A stretch of 13,895 nt of DNA from positions 1 through 13,895 of the forward strand of contig URAD01000035.1 of assembly GCA_900545745.1 (NCBI GenBank), read 5' to 3'. Source of the DNA: an uncultured Collinsella sp. Its GTDB lineage: Bacteria > Actinomycetota > Coriobacteriia > Coriobacteriales > Coriobacteriaceae. Below, one piece after another: positions 5,922-13,406 of the stretch. The notes beneath the pieces are model-generated. The model made no database searches. It saw nothing but the letters and a program-made list of their open reading frames with translations, and was not told the DNA's origin. The position numbers and the translations under genes were made by a program. Within the stretch, counting starts at the first letter, position 1. Each line of letters begins with the position of its first letter.

Positions 5922-6431
5922 GTGTCCGAACACGAACACGAGCACGGCGGCGGGCACGACCACCGCAACGACACGGGCGACGAGGCGAGCTGCCGTTGCG
6001 GCGGCGGCTCCGAACTGGTCCGTTTTTCGGTCACCGCGCCCGATGACCTACTGCGCCGCTTTGACGAGCAGATCGCACGCCGCGGCGACGTGGCCAACCG
6101 CTCCGAGGCAGTGCGCGATTTGATTCGCGCCTCAATCGCCAAAGATCAGATGCGCACGCCCGATGAGCACGTTATCGGGTCGCTCACCATGATCTATGAC
6201 CATCACACCGGCGATCTGACGCGCCGCCTGGACGAGGTGCAGCACGACTACACCGACGAGATCGTATCGACCATGCACGTACATCTTGATCACCACAACT
6301 GTCTGGAGATCCTGGCGCTCAAGGGTCGCGGCGAGCGCGTCTACGAACTAGCCGATCGCCTGCTGGGCCTGCGCGGCGTTAAGCACGGCGAGCTCACCTG
6401 CGCCGCCACCAGGCAAAGTCTGGGGCTATAG
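5922..6431 (+). CDS. nikR: Nickel-responsive regulator NikR with a His-rich N-terminal extension
   Basis: A 169-residue nickel-dependent repressor. Residues about 32-73 form the ribbon-helix-helix (LVRFSVTAPDDLLRRFDEQ, then NRSEAVRDLIR). Residues about 84-162 are the ACT-like NikR_C domain. The nickel ligands of E. coli NikR (His76, His87, His89, Cys95) map to His108, His119, His121 and Cys127 with identical spacing. The usual length is about 130-150. Here an extra N-terminal stretch has His4, 6, 8, 12 and 14 and Cys24 and Cys26, a possible second metal site. The GTG at 5922 lies 1 nt after the upstream stop, with no strong ribosome site of its own, so translation is coupled. I see no other plausible start that would remove the tail. 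Targets may include its own operon, hyp genes or nickel uptake genes; no GTATGA-type operator was found by eye. Confidence 0.94.
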   Translation: MSEHEHEHGGGHDHRNDTGDEASCRCGGGSELVRFSVTAPDDLLRRFDEQIARRGDVANRSEAVRDLIRASIAKDQMRTPDEHVIGSLTMIYDHHTGDLTRRLDEVQHDYTDEIVSTMHVHLDHHNCLEILALKGRGERVYELADRLLGLRGVKHGELTCAATRQSLGL

Positions 6432-6454
6432 CGGGATTTCCCGCAGCGCACCTG

Positions 6455-6525
6455 CCAAAAAGGGACAGGTTTGTTTTGGCAGGTTTAGAAGTTTTACCTA
6501 CCAAAATAAACCTGTCCCTTTTTGG
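6455..6525. repeat. 71-nt inverted repeat (REP/MITE-like hairpin) between nikR and hypF
   Basis: Two 30-base arms (6455-6484 and 6496-6525) pair around an 11-base loop, with 28 Watson-Crick pairs, one G-T wobble (6473 with 6507) and one mismatch (6480 with 6500). The ends read CCAAAAAGGGACAGG and CCTGTCCCTTTTTGG. The composition is richer in A/T than the flanking genes. On both strands the hairpin ends in T5GG, so it could also weaken or end transcription. The GGGACAGG core recalls repeats linked to REP-associated tyrosine transposases, but no transposase is present here. The element would place nikR and hypF in separate or attenuated transcripts. Confidence 0.85.
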
Positions 6526-6548
6526 TCGGTTTTGATGAGGGGTGTCGC

Positions 6549-9017
6549 ATGCGGCATGTGCATATTCATGTGACGGGCATTGTGCAGGGCGTTGGCATGC
6601 GACCGTTTGTGTATCGCGAGGCCATGGCGCATGGCATTTGCGGCTGGGTGCTCAATGCAGGCGACGGCGTGCACATCGAGGCGCATGCTCCGGCCGATGC
6701 GCTCGATGCTTTTGTCACCGCGCTTTCTGAGCATGCGCCTGCGGCAGCCCGCGTAGAGCATGTCGAGCTTATGGACCTAGCATCCGGCGACTGGGACGCC
6801 ACCAACGAGCAGGGTTTTCGCATCGTAGCATCGCAGGACCAGACCGCACACACGACGCTTGTCTCGCCCGATATCGCCACCTGCGACGACTGTCTGCGCG
6901 AGTTGTTCGATCCCGCCGACCGACGCTATCACTACCCCTTTATCAACTGCACTAACTGCGGCCCACGCTTTACCATCATCCGGTCGCTGCCTTATGACCG
7001 AGCGGCCACGTCGATGGATTGTTTTCCCATGTGTCCAAAGTGCGCCGCGGAGTATGCCGACCCACTCGACCGGCGTTTTCACGCGCAGCCCGATGCCTGC
7101 TTTGATTGCGGACCGCATATTACGTGGCACGAGGCTGTGAACGGCGATGTGTGCGGGAATTCGTCCGCGTCGCTGGCCGTCGGCACCACGCGCGAGACCA
7201 GCGACGCCATTATCGACCGCTGTGTTGAGCTGCTGGCCAACGGCGGTATCGTCGCCATCAAGGGTCTGGGCGGATTTCACTTGGCATGCGACGCCTCCAA
7301 CGAGCAGGCGGTGGCCGAGCTTCGCTGCCGCAAACGCCGCAGCAACAAACCGCTTGCCGTTATGGTGCGCGATCTTGCCGATGTTGAACGCCTGTGCCAT
7401 GTCAACGACGTTGAACGCGGCTTGCTGACCGGCAGCATTCGCCCCATTGTGCTGCTGCGCCGACGTGCCGTTTGCGAGAGCGGCGGCTCCCCCAACGCCC
7501 TCGCGCTCGCGCTGTCCGTCGCACACGACTTTCCCGAGCTCGGTGTTATGCTCCCCTACACCCCGCTTCAGCATCTGTTGCTTGCCGCGGCAGAAGCCCG
7601 CGGTATGCACGCGTTCGTCATGACCAGCGGAAACCTGAGCGAAGAACCCATCGAGACCGACGACAACCTTGCCTGGGAGCACCTCGTTGCCGCCGGCATC
7701 GCCGACGCGTTGCTCGGTAACGACCGCGCAATCCTCTCGCGCTACGACGACTCTGTGGTACGCGTGGTCGATGGCGCCGTTATGCCCGTTCGCCGCGCTC
7801 GCGGATATGCACCCCAGCCGCTGCCGTTGCCGGCGCTCGACGGCGCTCCGTCCTGCGTGCTCGCCTGCGGGCCACAACAAAAGGCCACGATTGCGCTCAC
7901 GCGTGAAGGGACGAACGGCGAGGCAACCTGTTTTGTGTCGCAGCATATCGGCGATGTTGAAAACGGCGGGACCTTCGATGCCTGGAACGCCGCGTGCACG
8001 CGCTTGGAAGATCTCTTTGACTTGACGCCCGCCGCCTTGGCATGCGATCTACACCCCAGCTATCTATCGAGCCAGTGGGCGCGCGAGCAGGCGCGAAAAT
8101 GCAATCTGCCGCTCGTCGAGGTGCAGCACCATCATGCGCATATCGCGAGCGTAATGGCCGAGGCTATCGCCGCGGGCCAGCTTACAACCGACGCGCGCGT
8201 CCTGGGCATCGTCTTTGACGGCACCGGCGCCGGCACCGATGGGACCATTTGGGGCGGTGAGTTTCTTATCGCCGGCCTTGGCGGCTTTGCGCGCGCCGCG
8301 CATTTGCGCACTTGGGCGCTCCCCGGCGGGGCGGCCTCCGTGCGCGACGCCCGCCGCAACGCCTTCGCCTTGCTCAGTGAGCTCGGCCTGCTTGAACACC
8401 CGGGGGCCGAGCGGCTCTTAGGCGACCTAGACGAGCAAACACGTAGCGTGACGGCAACGATGATCGAACGTGGCATCAACAGTCCGCGCACCAGCAGCAT
8501 GGGGCGTCTCTTTGATGCCGCAGCCGCGATTCTGGGCATTTGCGGCCAGGCGACCTACGAGGGTGAACCCGCCATCGAGCTCGAGGCCGCCGCCTGGCGC
8601 GCGCTCAGCAGCGAAAGTACCTGCCCCACCGGCAATATGGCCAGCTTTTCCGTAACCGAATCATCCCGTCCGGACGACTGCCATGTTCTGAACTCCAAAT
8701 CGCTTATTGAGGAGCTTTTGGAGGGAATCGGGGCCGACGTGCCCGCCGGCCAACTCGCGCTCGACTTCCATGTCGCCGTCGCACGCTCCTCGGCACACAT
8801 CGCCAGCGAGATCTGCGCGCGCGAGGACATCGATGCCGTCGCGCTCTCGGGCGGCGTGTTCATGAACCGACTTCTGCTTCAGCTTCTCACCCGCGAGCTC
8901 AAAAGCGCAGGCTTTACTGTCCTTGTCCCCCACACCGTACCCGTCAATGACGGCTGCATCGCCTACGGTCAGGCAGCAGTCGCACGCACTCGCCTCGCAC
9001 AGGTCGCGCCACAATAG
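6549..9017 (+). CDS. hypF: Carbamoyltransferase HypF, [NiFe]-hydrogenase maturation
   Basis: HypF activates carbamoyl phosphate and loads the carbamoyl group onto the C-terminal cysteine of HypE, the first step in making the cyanide ligands. The 822 residues hold all four expected parts. An acylphosphatase domain (about 1-95) has Arg18 in GVGMRPF and Asn36. Two zinc fingers show CxxC at 112-115, 134-137, 162-165 and 184-187, with the standard x18, x24 and x18 gaps. A YrdC-like domain (about 215-420) includes KGLGGFHLACDA and KRRSNKPLAVM. A Kae1-like domain (about 435-822) carries HHHAH (527-531), FDGTGAGTDGTIWGGE and LSGGVFMN. It is somewhat longer than the usual 750 residues. The ATG at 6549 has GAGGGG 6 bases upstream; a TTG at 6522 would fall inside the hairpin. 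It leads hypF-C-D-E. Confidence 0.97.
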   Translation: MRHVHIHVTGIVQGVGMRPFVYREAMAHGICGWVLNAGDGVHIEAHAPADALDAFVTALSEHAPAAARVEHVELMDLASGDWDATNEQGFRIVASQDQTAHTTLVSPDIATCDDCLRELFDPADRRYHYPFINCTNCGPRFTIIRSLPYDRAATSMDCFPMCPKCAAEYADPLDRRFHAQPDACFDCGPHITWHEAVNGDVCGNSSASLAVGTTRETSDAIIDRCVELLANGGIVAIKGLGGFHLACDASNEQAVAELRCRKRRSNKPLAVMVRDLADVERLCHVNDVERGLLTGSIRPIVLLRRRAVCESGGSPNALALALSVAHDFPELGVMLPYTPLQHLLLAAAEARGMHAFVMTSGNLSEEPIETDDNLAWEHLVAAGIADALLGNDRAILSRYDDSVVRVVDGAVMPVRRARGYAPQPLPLPALDGAPSCVLACGPQQKATIALTREGTNGEATCFVSQHIGDVENGGTFDAWNAACTRLEDLFDLTPAALACDLHPSYLSSQWAREQARKCNLPLVEVQHHHAHIASVMAEAIAAGQLTTDARVLGIVFDGTGAGTDGTIWGGEFLIAGLGGFARAAHLRTWALPGGAASVRDARRNAFALLSELGLLEHPGAERLLGDLDEQTRSVTATMIERGINSPRTSSMGRLFDAAAAILGICGQATYEGEPAIELEAAAWRALSSESTCPTGNMASFSVTESSRPDDCHVLNSKSLIEELLEGIGADVPAGQLALDFHVAVARSSAHIASEICAREDIDAVALSGGVFMNRLLLQLLTRELKSAGFTVLVPHTVPVNDGCIAYGQAAVARTRLAQVAPQ

Positions 9018-9148
9018 GCTGTTCGGCCAGCCCGCAAGCCGCCGTCTCACAGGCGTAACGCGTTTGCCCGCGAACCCCGCGAGCGCTACCATCAACTGAT
9101 GGATTATTGAGCGCTCATCCAGCGCAAAGCGTATACAAGGGGAACAAT

Positions 9149-9409
9149 ATGTGCCTTGCCGTTCCCGGTAAAGTAGTCAAACGCGACGACGGCCTCAAGG
9201 CCACCGTCGACATGATGGGCATCGAGCGCCCCGTGTCGCTGCGGCTCGTGCCGACGGCGCAGGTTGGCGACTATATTCTCGTACACGCCGGCTTTGGCAT
9301 CCAGATTGTCGACGAGCAGGAAGCACAGGAAACGCTCGAGCTTGTTAATGCCATGTCCGAGCTGGTCGAAGAAGACCAGCTGGCCACCAACCCGGCGGAG
9401 GCTTACTAG
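9149..9409 (+). CDS. hypC: Hydrogenase maturation chaperone HypC
   Basis: HypC is an 86-residue chaperone that carries the iron centre with HypD and escorts it to the hydrogenase large subunit. The mature N terminus MCLAVPGKV is the family hallmark, since Cys2 binds iron and the HypD or hydrogenase partner. VGDYILVHAGFGI (39-51), with His46, is the second signature. The ATG at 9149 has AAGGGGAA just upstream. An in-frame ATG at 9107 would bury Cys2 and is rejected. The 131-base gap after hypF is the longest in the hyp cluster; an internal promoter is possible (TTGAGC at 9107, GTATAC at 9131, 18-bp spacer) but weak. The stop overlaps the hypD start by one base (TAGTG). Confidence 0.96.
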   Translation: MCLAVPGKVVKRDDGLKATVDMMGIERPVSLRLVPTAQVGDYILVHAGFGIQIVDEQEAQETLELVNAMSELVEEDQLATNPAEAY

Positions 9410-10521
9410 TGGCGCCCGAGCAGCCGGCTCGCTCCGGTATCGATTTCTCGGCATTCCGCGATCCCAAGCTGGCTCGCGAGCTCATCGAGCGCATTCATGA
9501 GCTTGCCGGCGACCGCGCCATCAACCTTATGGAAGTCTGCGGCACGCATACCGTGAGTATCGGGCGCTATGGCTTTCGCTCCATTATGCCTGCCGGGCTC
9601 AAACTGCTGAGCGGTCCGGGTTGCCCCGTCTGCGTTACCGCCAACCGCGACATCGACCACGCAATCGCGCTCGCCAACATAGACGGCGCCATCATCACCA
9701 CCTTTGGCGACATGATGCGCGTGCCCGGGTCATCCACCTCGCTCGCTGCGCAAAAGGCGGCAGGGCGTGACATTCGCATCGTCTACTCCCCGCTCGACGC
9801 GCTCGACATTGCCGAGCAAAACCCCGATCGCCCGGTCATTTTTATGGGCGTGGGCTTTGAGACCACAACGCCCACCATCGCCGCCGCCATTTTGGAGGCC
9901 GATGCACGCGGACTCCAAAACTTCTCGGTCTATTGCGCCCACAAGACCACGCCGCCGGCGTTGCGCGCCATCGCCAACGACCCCGAGACCGCCATCGACG
10001 GCTTTATCCTGCCGGGCCACGTCGCCACCATCACGGGCTTGGCGCCCTTTAGCTTTTTGGTCGACGAGTTTAAGACTCCAGGCGTGGTAACGGGATTTGA
10101 GCCGGTCGACATCTTGCAGGGTATCTGCATGCTGGTCCAGATGGTTGTTGAGGGGCAACCCGCGATCGACAACGCCTACCGTCGCGGCGTCAATGCCGAC
10201 GGCAATCCTGTGGCGCGCCAGCTGGTCGAGCAGGTATTTGAGCCGTGCGATACCACGTGGCGCGGGCTGGGATCGATTGCGGCTTCGGGACTCGCCATTC
10301 GTCCCGAGTTTTCGCACTTTGATGCCAGCATGCGCTTTGACGTGTCCATCGAGCCGACGGTCGAGCCACGCGGGTGCCGCTGCGGCGACGTGCTGCGCGG
10401 GGCCATTACGCCGAGCGACTGCCCCCTGTTCGGCCACGCTTGTACACCTGAGCATCCCGTCGGCCCCTGCATGGTGAGCTCCGAGGGCAGCTGCGCGGCG
10501 TACTACCGATACCGCGCCTAG
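9409..10521 (+). CDS. hypD: Hydrogenase maturation scaffold HypD
   Basis: HypD is a [4Fe-4S] protein of 370 residues that, with HypC, assembles Fe(CN)2CO using cyanide from HypE. Conserved blocks are MEVCGTHT (41-48, with Cys44 and His47), GPGCPVC (69-75, with Cys72 and Cys75), GFETTTP, CAHKTTPPALRAI and LPGHVATITG. The C-terminal cluster-binding region has CRCG, DCPLFGHAC, GPCMVSSEGSCAAYY. Cys44, Cys72 and Cys75 match E. coli Cys41, Cys69 and Cys72. The length is normal. The GTG at 9409 overlaps the hypC stop, with GGAGG 7 bases upstream inside hypC, so the two are translationally coupled. The neighbours are hypC before and, after 48 bases, hypE. Confidence 0.97.
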   Translation: MAPEQPARSGIDFSAFRDPKLARELIERIHELAGDRAINLMEVCGTHTVSIGRYGFRSIMPAGLKLLSGPGCPVCVTANRDIDHAIALANIDGAIITTFGDMMRVPGSSTSLAAQKAAGRDIRIVYSPLDALDIAEQNPDRPVIFMGVGFETTTPTIAAAILEADARGLQNFSVYCAHKTTPPALRAIANDPETAIDGFILPGHVATITGLAPFSFLVDEFKTPGVVTGFEPVDILQGICMLVQMVVEGQPAIDNAYRRGVNADGNPVARQLVEQVFEPCDTTWRGLGSIAASGLAIRPEFSHFDASMRFDVSIEPTVEPRGCRCGDVLRGAITPSDCPLFGHACTPEHPVGPCMVSSEGSCAAYYRYRA

Positions 10522-10569
10522 CCCGGACGCACCCGCACACCGGCACCACCCACGATTGGAGTTTTCGAT

Positions 10570-11604
10570 ATGTCCCATAGCGTTACCGACAGCACCGTCC
10601 TGCTGGGTCACGGCTCCGGCGGCCAGATGATGAAACGCATCATCGACGAGGTCTTTTTGGATGCCTTTGGGTCGCCCGAGCTGCTCGAGGGCAACGACGC
10701 CGGCGTCGCCGCACTGCCCGCGAGCGGGCGAATCGCCATGTCGACTGACAGCTTTGTGGTAACGCCGCAGTTCTTCCCCGGCGGCAATATCGGCCGCCTC
10801 GCCGTATGCGGAACCGTCAACGACGTCGCGACCTCGGGCGCTAACGTGCGCTACCTGTCGTGCGGCTTTATCCTCGAAGAGGGCTATCCCATGGACAAGC
10901 TGCGTCAGATTGTGCAGACCATGGCCGAGACGGCGCGCGAGGCGGGCGTGGCGATCATCACCGGCGACACCAAAGTGGTTGAGCGCGGCGGTGCCGACGG
11001 CGTTTACATCAATACCGCCGGCGTGGGCGAAGTGCCCGCGGGCGTAGCGCTCAGCGGTGCAAACTGTCGGCCCGGCGACGCCATCCTGGTATCGGGTACG
11101 CTAGGCGACCACGGCATCGCCATCATGAGCCAGCGCGAGGGCTTGGCGTTTTCGAGCAACATCGAAAGCGACGCCGCGCCGCTCAATCATCTGATTGCCG
11201 ACGTGCTCGCCGCCGCCCCCGACACCCGCTGCTTCCGCGACCCCACGCGCGGCGGCCTGGCATCCACGCTCAACGAGTTTGCCCAGGCCAGCGGCGTTGC
11301 CATGGAGATCGACGAGGATGCCGTGCCCGTGCGCCCCGACGTGCAGGCGGCATGTGAGATGCTCGGCTACGATGTGCTGCAGGTGGCAAACGAGGGCAAG
11401 ATGGTTGCCGTCGTGCCGGCCGAGCAGGCCGATGCGGCTCTAGCCGCCATGCGTGCTGCCCGCTACGGCGAGAACGCCGCGATTATCGGCCGCGTGCTGC
11501 CGCTTGGATCGGACGCTCGACCCGCTGTGCGCGTACGCACCGGCTGGGGCTCGACCCGCATCCTCGACATGCTCGTGGGAGAGCAGCTGCCCAGGATTTG
11601 CTAG
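10570..11604 (+). CDS. hypE: Hydrogenase maturation protein HypE (thiocarbamate dehydratase)
   Basis: HypE dehydrates the carbamoyl group on its own C-terminal cysteine to thiocyanate in an ATP-dependent step, then passes cyanide to HypC-HypD. The 344 residues end in GEQLPRIC, so the essential terminal Cys344 is intact. The ATP-grasp-like PurM fold shows GHGSGG (13-18), NDAG (42-45), STDSFVV (58-64), PGGNIGRLAVCGTVNDV (70-86), TGDTKVVERG and GDHGIAIMSQREGL. The ATG at 10570 has GGAG 8 bases upstream. It is the last gene of the visible hyp set; hypA, hypB and hydrogenase subunits do not follow, as the next gene is a HAD phosphatase. Confidence 0.97.
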   Translation: MSHSVTDSTVLLGHGSGGQMMKRIIDEVFLDAFGSPELLEGNDAGVAALPASGRIAMSTDSFVVTPQFFPGGNIGRLAVCGTVNDVATSGANVRYLSCGFILEEGYPMDKLRQIVQTMAETAREAGVAIITGDTKVVERGGADGVYINTAGVGEVPAGVALSGANCRPGDAILVSGTLGDHGIAIMSQREGLAFSSNIESDAAPLNHLIADVLAAAPDTRCFRDPTRGGLASTLNEFAQASGVAMEIDEDAVPVRPDVQAACEMLGYDVLQVANEGKMVAVVPAEQADAALAAMRAARYGENAAIIGRVLPLGSDARPAVRVRTGWGSTRILDMLVGEQLPRIC

Positions 11605-11730
11605 CGGCAACGGCTCGCGGCCGGCGCAACGCGGTTCAAGGCCGGCAAAGATATTCAGATTCCAAACGTGCCCGATACGCAGGCCCAGTATCATGGAGTG
11701 CGTTTTATTACTCAAACGGCAGGAGCACCC

Positions 11731-12399
11731 ATGGCGGCAGCGTTTTCCCATGTGATTTTTGACCTCGACGGCACTCTCCTCAACACGCTCGAAGACCTGG
11801 CAACCGCCGGCAACCATACCTGCGAGATGCACGGCTGGCCCACGTTTGCCGTTGACGAATACCGCTATAAGGTGGGAAACGGCATGCTCAAGCTGGTTGA
11901 GCGCTTTATGCCTGCCGAGTATGCGGGCGACGGCCGCATGTTTGAGCAGACGCTTGCCGAGTTTAGGGCTTACTACGGCGAGCACAAGGAGGACCACACC
12001 GCCCCTTATGCCGGTACGATCGAGATGCTCGACCGCCTGCGCGCCGCGGGTGTGCAGCTTGCCGTGCTCACCAACAAGGACCACGTCTCGGCGGCTCCGC
12101 TTATCGAGAAGTACTTTGGTCCCGACCGCTTTGCGCTGGTCCAGGGCCGTGTCGATGCGTTTCCGCCCAAGCCCGAAGCGCCCGTCACGCTGCATGTGAT
12201 GGAAGCGCTGGGCGCCGACCCGGCAACCACGCTCTATGTGGGCGATTCCAATGTCGACGTCCTGACCGGTCACAATGCCGGCCTCAAGAGCGCGGGCGTC
12301 GCCTGGGGCTTCCGCGGCCGCGCAGAGCTCGAAGCAGCCGGCGCCGACTACGTGGTAGACACCCAAGCAGAGCTCGCAGCGCTGATTCTGGGCGAGTAA
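11731..12399 (+). CDS. HAD-superfamily phosphatase, phosphoglycolate phosphatase-like
   Basis: A 222-residue cytosolic hydrolase of HAD subfamily IA. Motif I is FDLDGT (10-15), with Asp11 as nucleophile and Asp13 as acid/base. A helical cap spans about 20-85. Motif II is VLTNKD (Thr114), motif III includes Lys147, and motif IV is VGDSNVD (170-176, with Asp172 and Asp176). The order and length fit Gph, but relatives act on many phosphate monoesters, so the substrate is not settled and I give no symbol. The ATG at 11731 has AGGAG 5 bases upstream. The open frame extends to an ATG at 11668 with no ribosome site and no HAD similarity. A 126-base gap follows hypE, so linkage to hydrogenase maturation is not implied. 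Confidence 0.9.
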   Translation: MAAAFSHVIFDLDGTLLNTLEDLATAGNHTCEMHGWPTFAVDEYRYKVGNGMLKLVERFMPAEYAGDGRMFEQTLAEFRAYYGEHKEDHTAPYAGTIEMLDRLRAAGVQLAVLTNKDHVSAAPLIEKYFGPDRFALVQGRVDAFPPKPEAPVTLHVMEALGADPATTLYVGDSNVDVLTGHNAGLKSAGVAWGFRGRAELEAAGADYVVDTQAELAALILGE

Positions 12400-12447
12400 C
12401 GGAGCCGCTGCTCAACGTAGCCGCCGCAATGCTGTTGCGCGGAAAGT

Positions 12448-12474
12448 AGTCGTTGGGGACGTTCTTAAACGACT
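12448..12474. repeat. Short inverted repeat with GGGGAC core, REP-like
   Basis: AGTCGTT (12448-12454) and AACGACT (12468-12474) pair around GGGGACGTTCTTA. The 13-base centre holds a GGGGAC core, like the GGGAC core of the hairpin at 6455. It lies in the 212-base gap between gph-like and the lipoprotein gene. Whether it is dispersed in the genome cannot be judged here. Confidence 0.4.
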
Positions 12475-12581
12475 GGTCAAACAATGGCAACGCCGCAGGT
12501 AGAGGACGGCATAGACCTTCTGGTCATGCCTCGCCTTTTGAATGACAAATTGTCGCCCTGGTGCCCGCGCAGCGTCGAGCC

Positions 12582-12608
12582 GTTACGCGGTTCGTAGAAC
12601 CGCGTAAC
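12582..12608. terminator. Perfect 12-bp hairpin just after the lipoprotein stop
   Basis: GTTACGCGGTTC (12582-12593) and GAACCGCGTAAC (12597-12608) pair exactly around a 3-base loop. The hairpin begins 3 bases past the minus-strand stop at 12612. No U tract follows on the minus strand, so it is not a classical intrinsic terminator; it may protect the 3' end or act as a U-less terminator. It also lies downstream of the gph-like gene on the plus strand, so it could serve the converging transcripts. Confidence 0.55.
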
Positions 12609-12611
12609 CCC

Positions 12612-13169
12612 CTAGCTCATCATCGCATTCATCATCTCGTTGGTTGCGGAATCGTCAGCAGACCACTCGCCGTCGTCATTGGCGGTGTACTTGAAGGTGA
12701 CCGTGGTGTCCTTGGTCTTAGCAGCCTTGGTCACATCGACCATGACCTGACCGGCCATCTTGTACAGCTCGTCATCGGAAGGCATCGAATCGAGCGCGGC
12801 GACCTTCTCCTGGTACTGGGTGGCAAAATCCTCAACGATCTGGTTCATGGACTTGCAGGTAATGGTGACCTCGGCAGTTGCGGTGCCCTTGTCCTCGTCG
12901 ACCGTCACGTCGCCGATCTTGTAGTCAAAACCCTCGAGATAGCTCTTGGCGTACTCCTTGGGATCGATGCCCAGCTGCTCGAACTCGTCGCCCGAGGCCT
13001 CTTTCAGGCCGGCGAGGAAGTCGTCGCCACCGTTCTTGACCTCATCAAACTGAGTCGTAAGGTCCTTGGTGATGAGCTCCTCGACCGAAGGGCCTCCGCA
13101 GCCGGAAAGCAGGACCACGCACGCAACCAAGACGGCCATGAGGGGCGCAAGCAGCAGCTTCTTTTTCAT
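12612..13169 (-). CDS. Putative lipoprotein of unknown function
   Basis: The predicted 185 residues begin with a lipoprotein signal peptide: MKKK, a hydrophobic core (5-21) and the lipobox LSGC with Cys24 as the lipidated residue. The mature part (25-185) is acidic and looks like one soluble domain, with helices (VEELITKDLTTQFDEVK and later KYAKS-like segments), a beta-rich middle (DVTVDEDKGTATAEVTITC) and Thr/Asp-rich C-terminal strands. It resembles small Gram-positive extracytoplasmic lipoproteins of the DUF5105 kind, but I cannot confirm the family. I see no transporter or enzyme motif. The ATG at 13169 has GGAGG 6 bases upstream; an in-frame ATG 24 bases further out would spoil the signal peptide. 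It appears monocistronic. Confidence 0.8.
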   Translation of the reverse strand: MKKKLLLAPLMAVLVACVVLLSGCGGPSVEELITKDLTTQFDEVKNGGDDFLAGLKEASGDEFEQLGIDPKEYAKSYLEGFDYKIGDVTVDEDKGTATAEVTITCKSMNQIVEDFATQYQEKVAALDSMPSDDELYKMAGQVMVDVTKAAKTKDTTVTFKYTANDDGEWSADDSATNEMMNAMMS

Positions 13170-13349
13170 GTTGTTCCTCCCAATGAGCGGCACCGTGCTT
13201 CCCAGACACGGCGCACGTTGTAATAAGGTAAGCCCATACTATCCACTTATGAACACCCTCGGCAGTACGAAGGCGCGGTCGGTTCGTTTTAACGTCCAAA
13301 CGGTCTGTAGACTTGCCCAACGTGCAATAAGACGCGTGCACCCGGTCTA

Positions 13350-13382
13350 ATAAAAAGGGTGGCCGGACAATCCAACCACCCT
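13350..13382 (-). terminator. Intrinsic terminator downstream of the PTS EIIA gene
   Basis: On the minus strand GGGTGGTTGGA pairs with TCCGGCCACCC (two G-U pairs) around a 3-base loop and is followed by TTTTTATTA. It lies about 25 bases after the gene's stop. The remaining bases up to 13169 hold no convincing gene. GGATAGTATGG on the minus strand (13234-13244) may be a -10 for the lipoprotein gene. Confidence 0.9.
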
Positions 13383-13406
13383 AAAACATCCTCTGGACGC
13401 TACAGC

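Noticed and set aside
6522..6548. hypF start at the TTG at 6522
   Set aside because: The extra nine codons overlap the hairpin arm. The ATG at 6549 has a proper ribosome site and gives the standard acylphosphatase start.
6777..7946. 389-codon open frame on the minus strand inside hypF
   Set aside because: The hypF reading frame is continuous with all its motifs; this antisense frame has no ribosome site or recognisable domain.
9017..9032. GGCTG/CAGCC hairpin right after the hypF stop as a terminator
   Set aside because: Only 5 bp, with no U tract. Not distinct from chance in GC-rich DNA.
9730..10611. 293-codon minus-strand frame opposite hypD
   Set aside because: Antisense shadow. HypD motifs are intact in the plus frame.
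11440..12366. 308-codon minus-strand frame opposite the HAD phosphatase
   Set aside because: Antisense shadow with biased composition. The HAD motifs lie in the plus frame.
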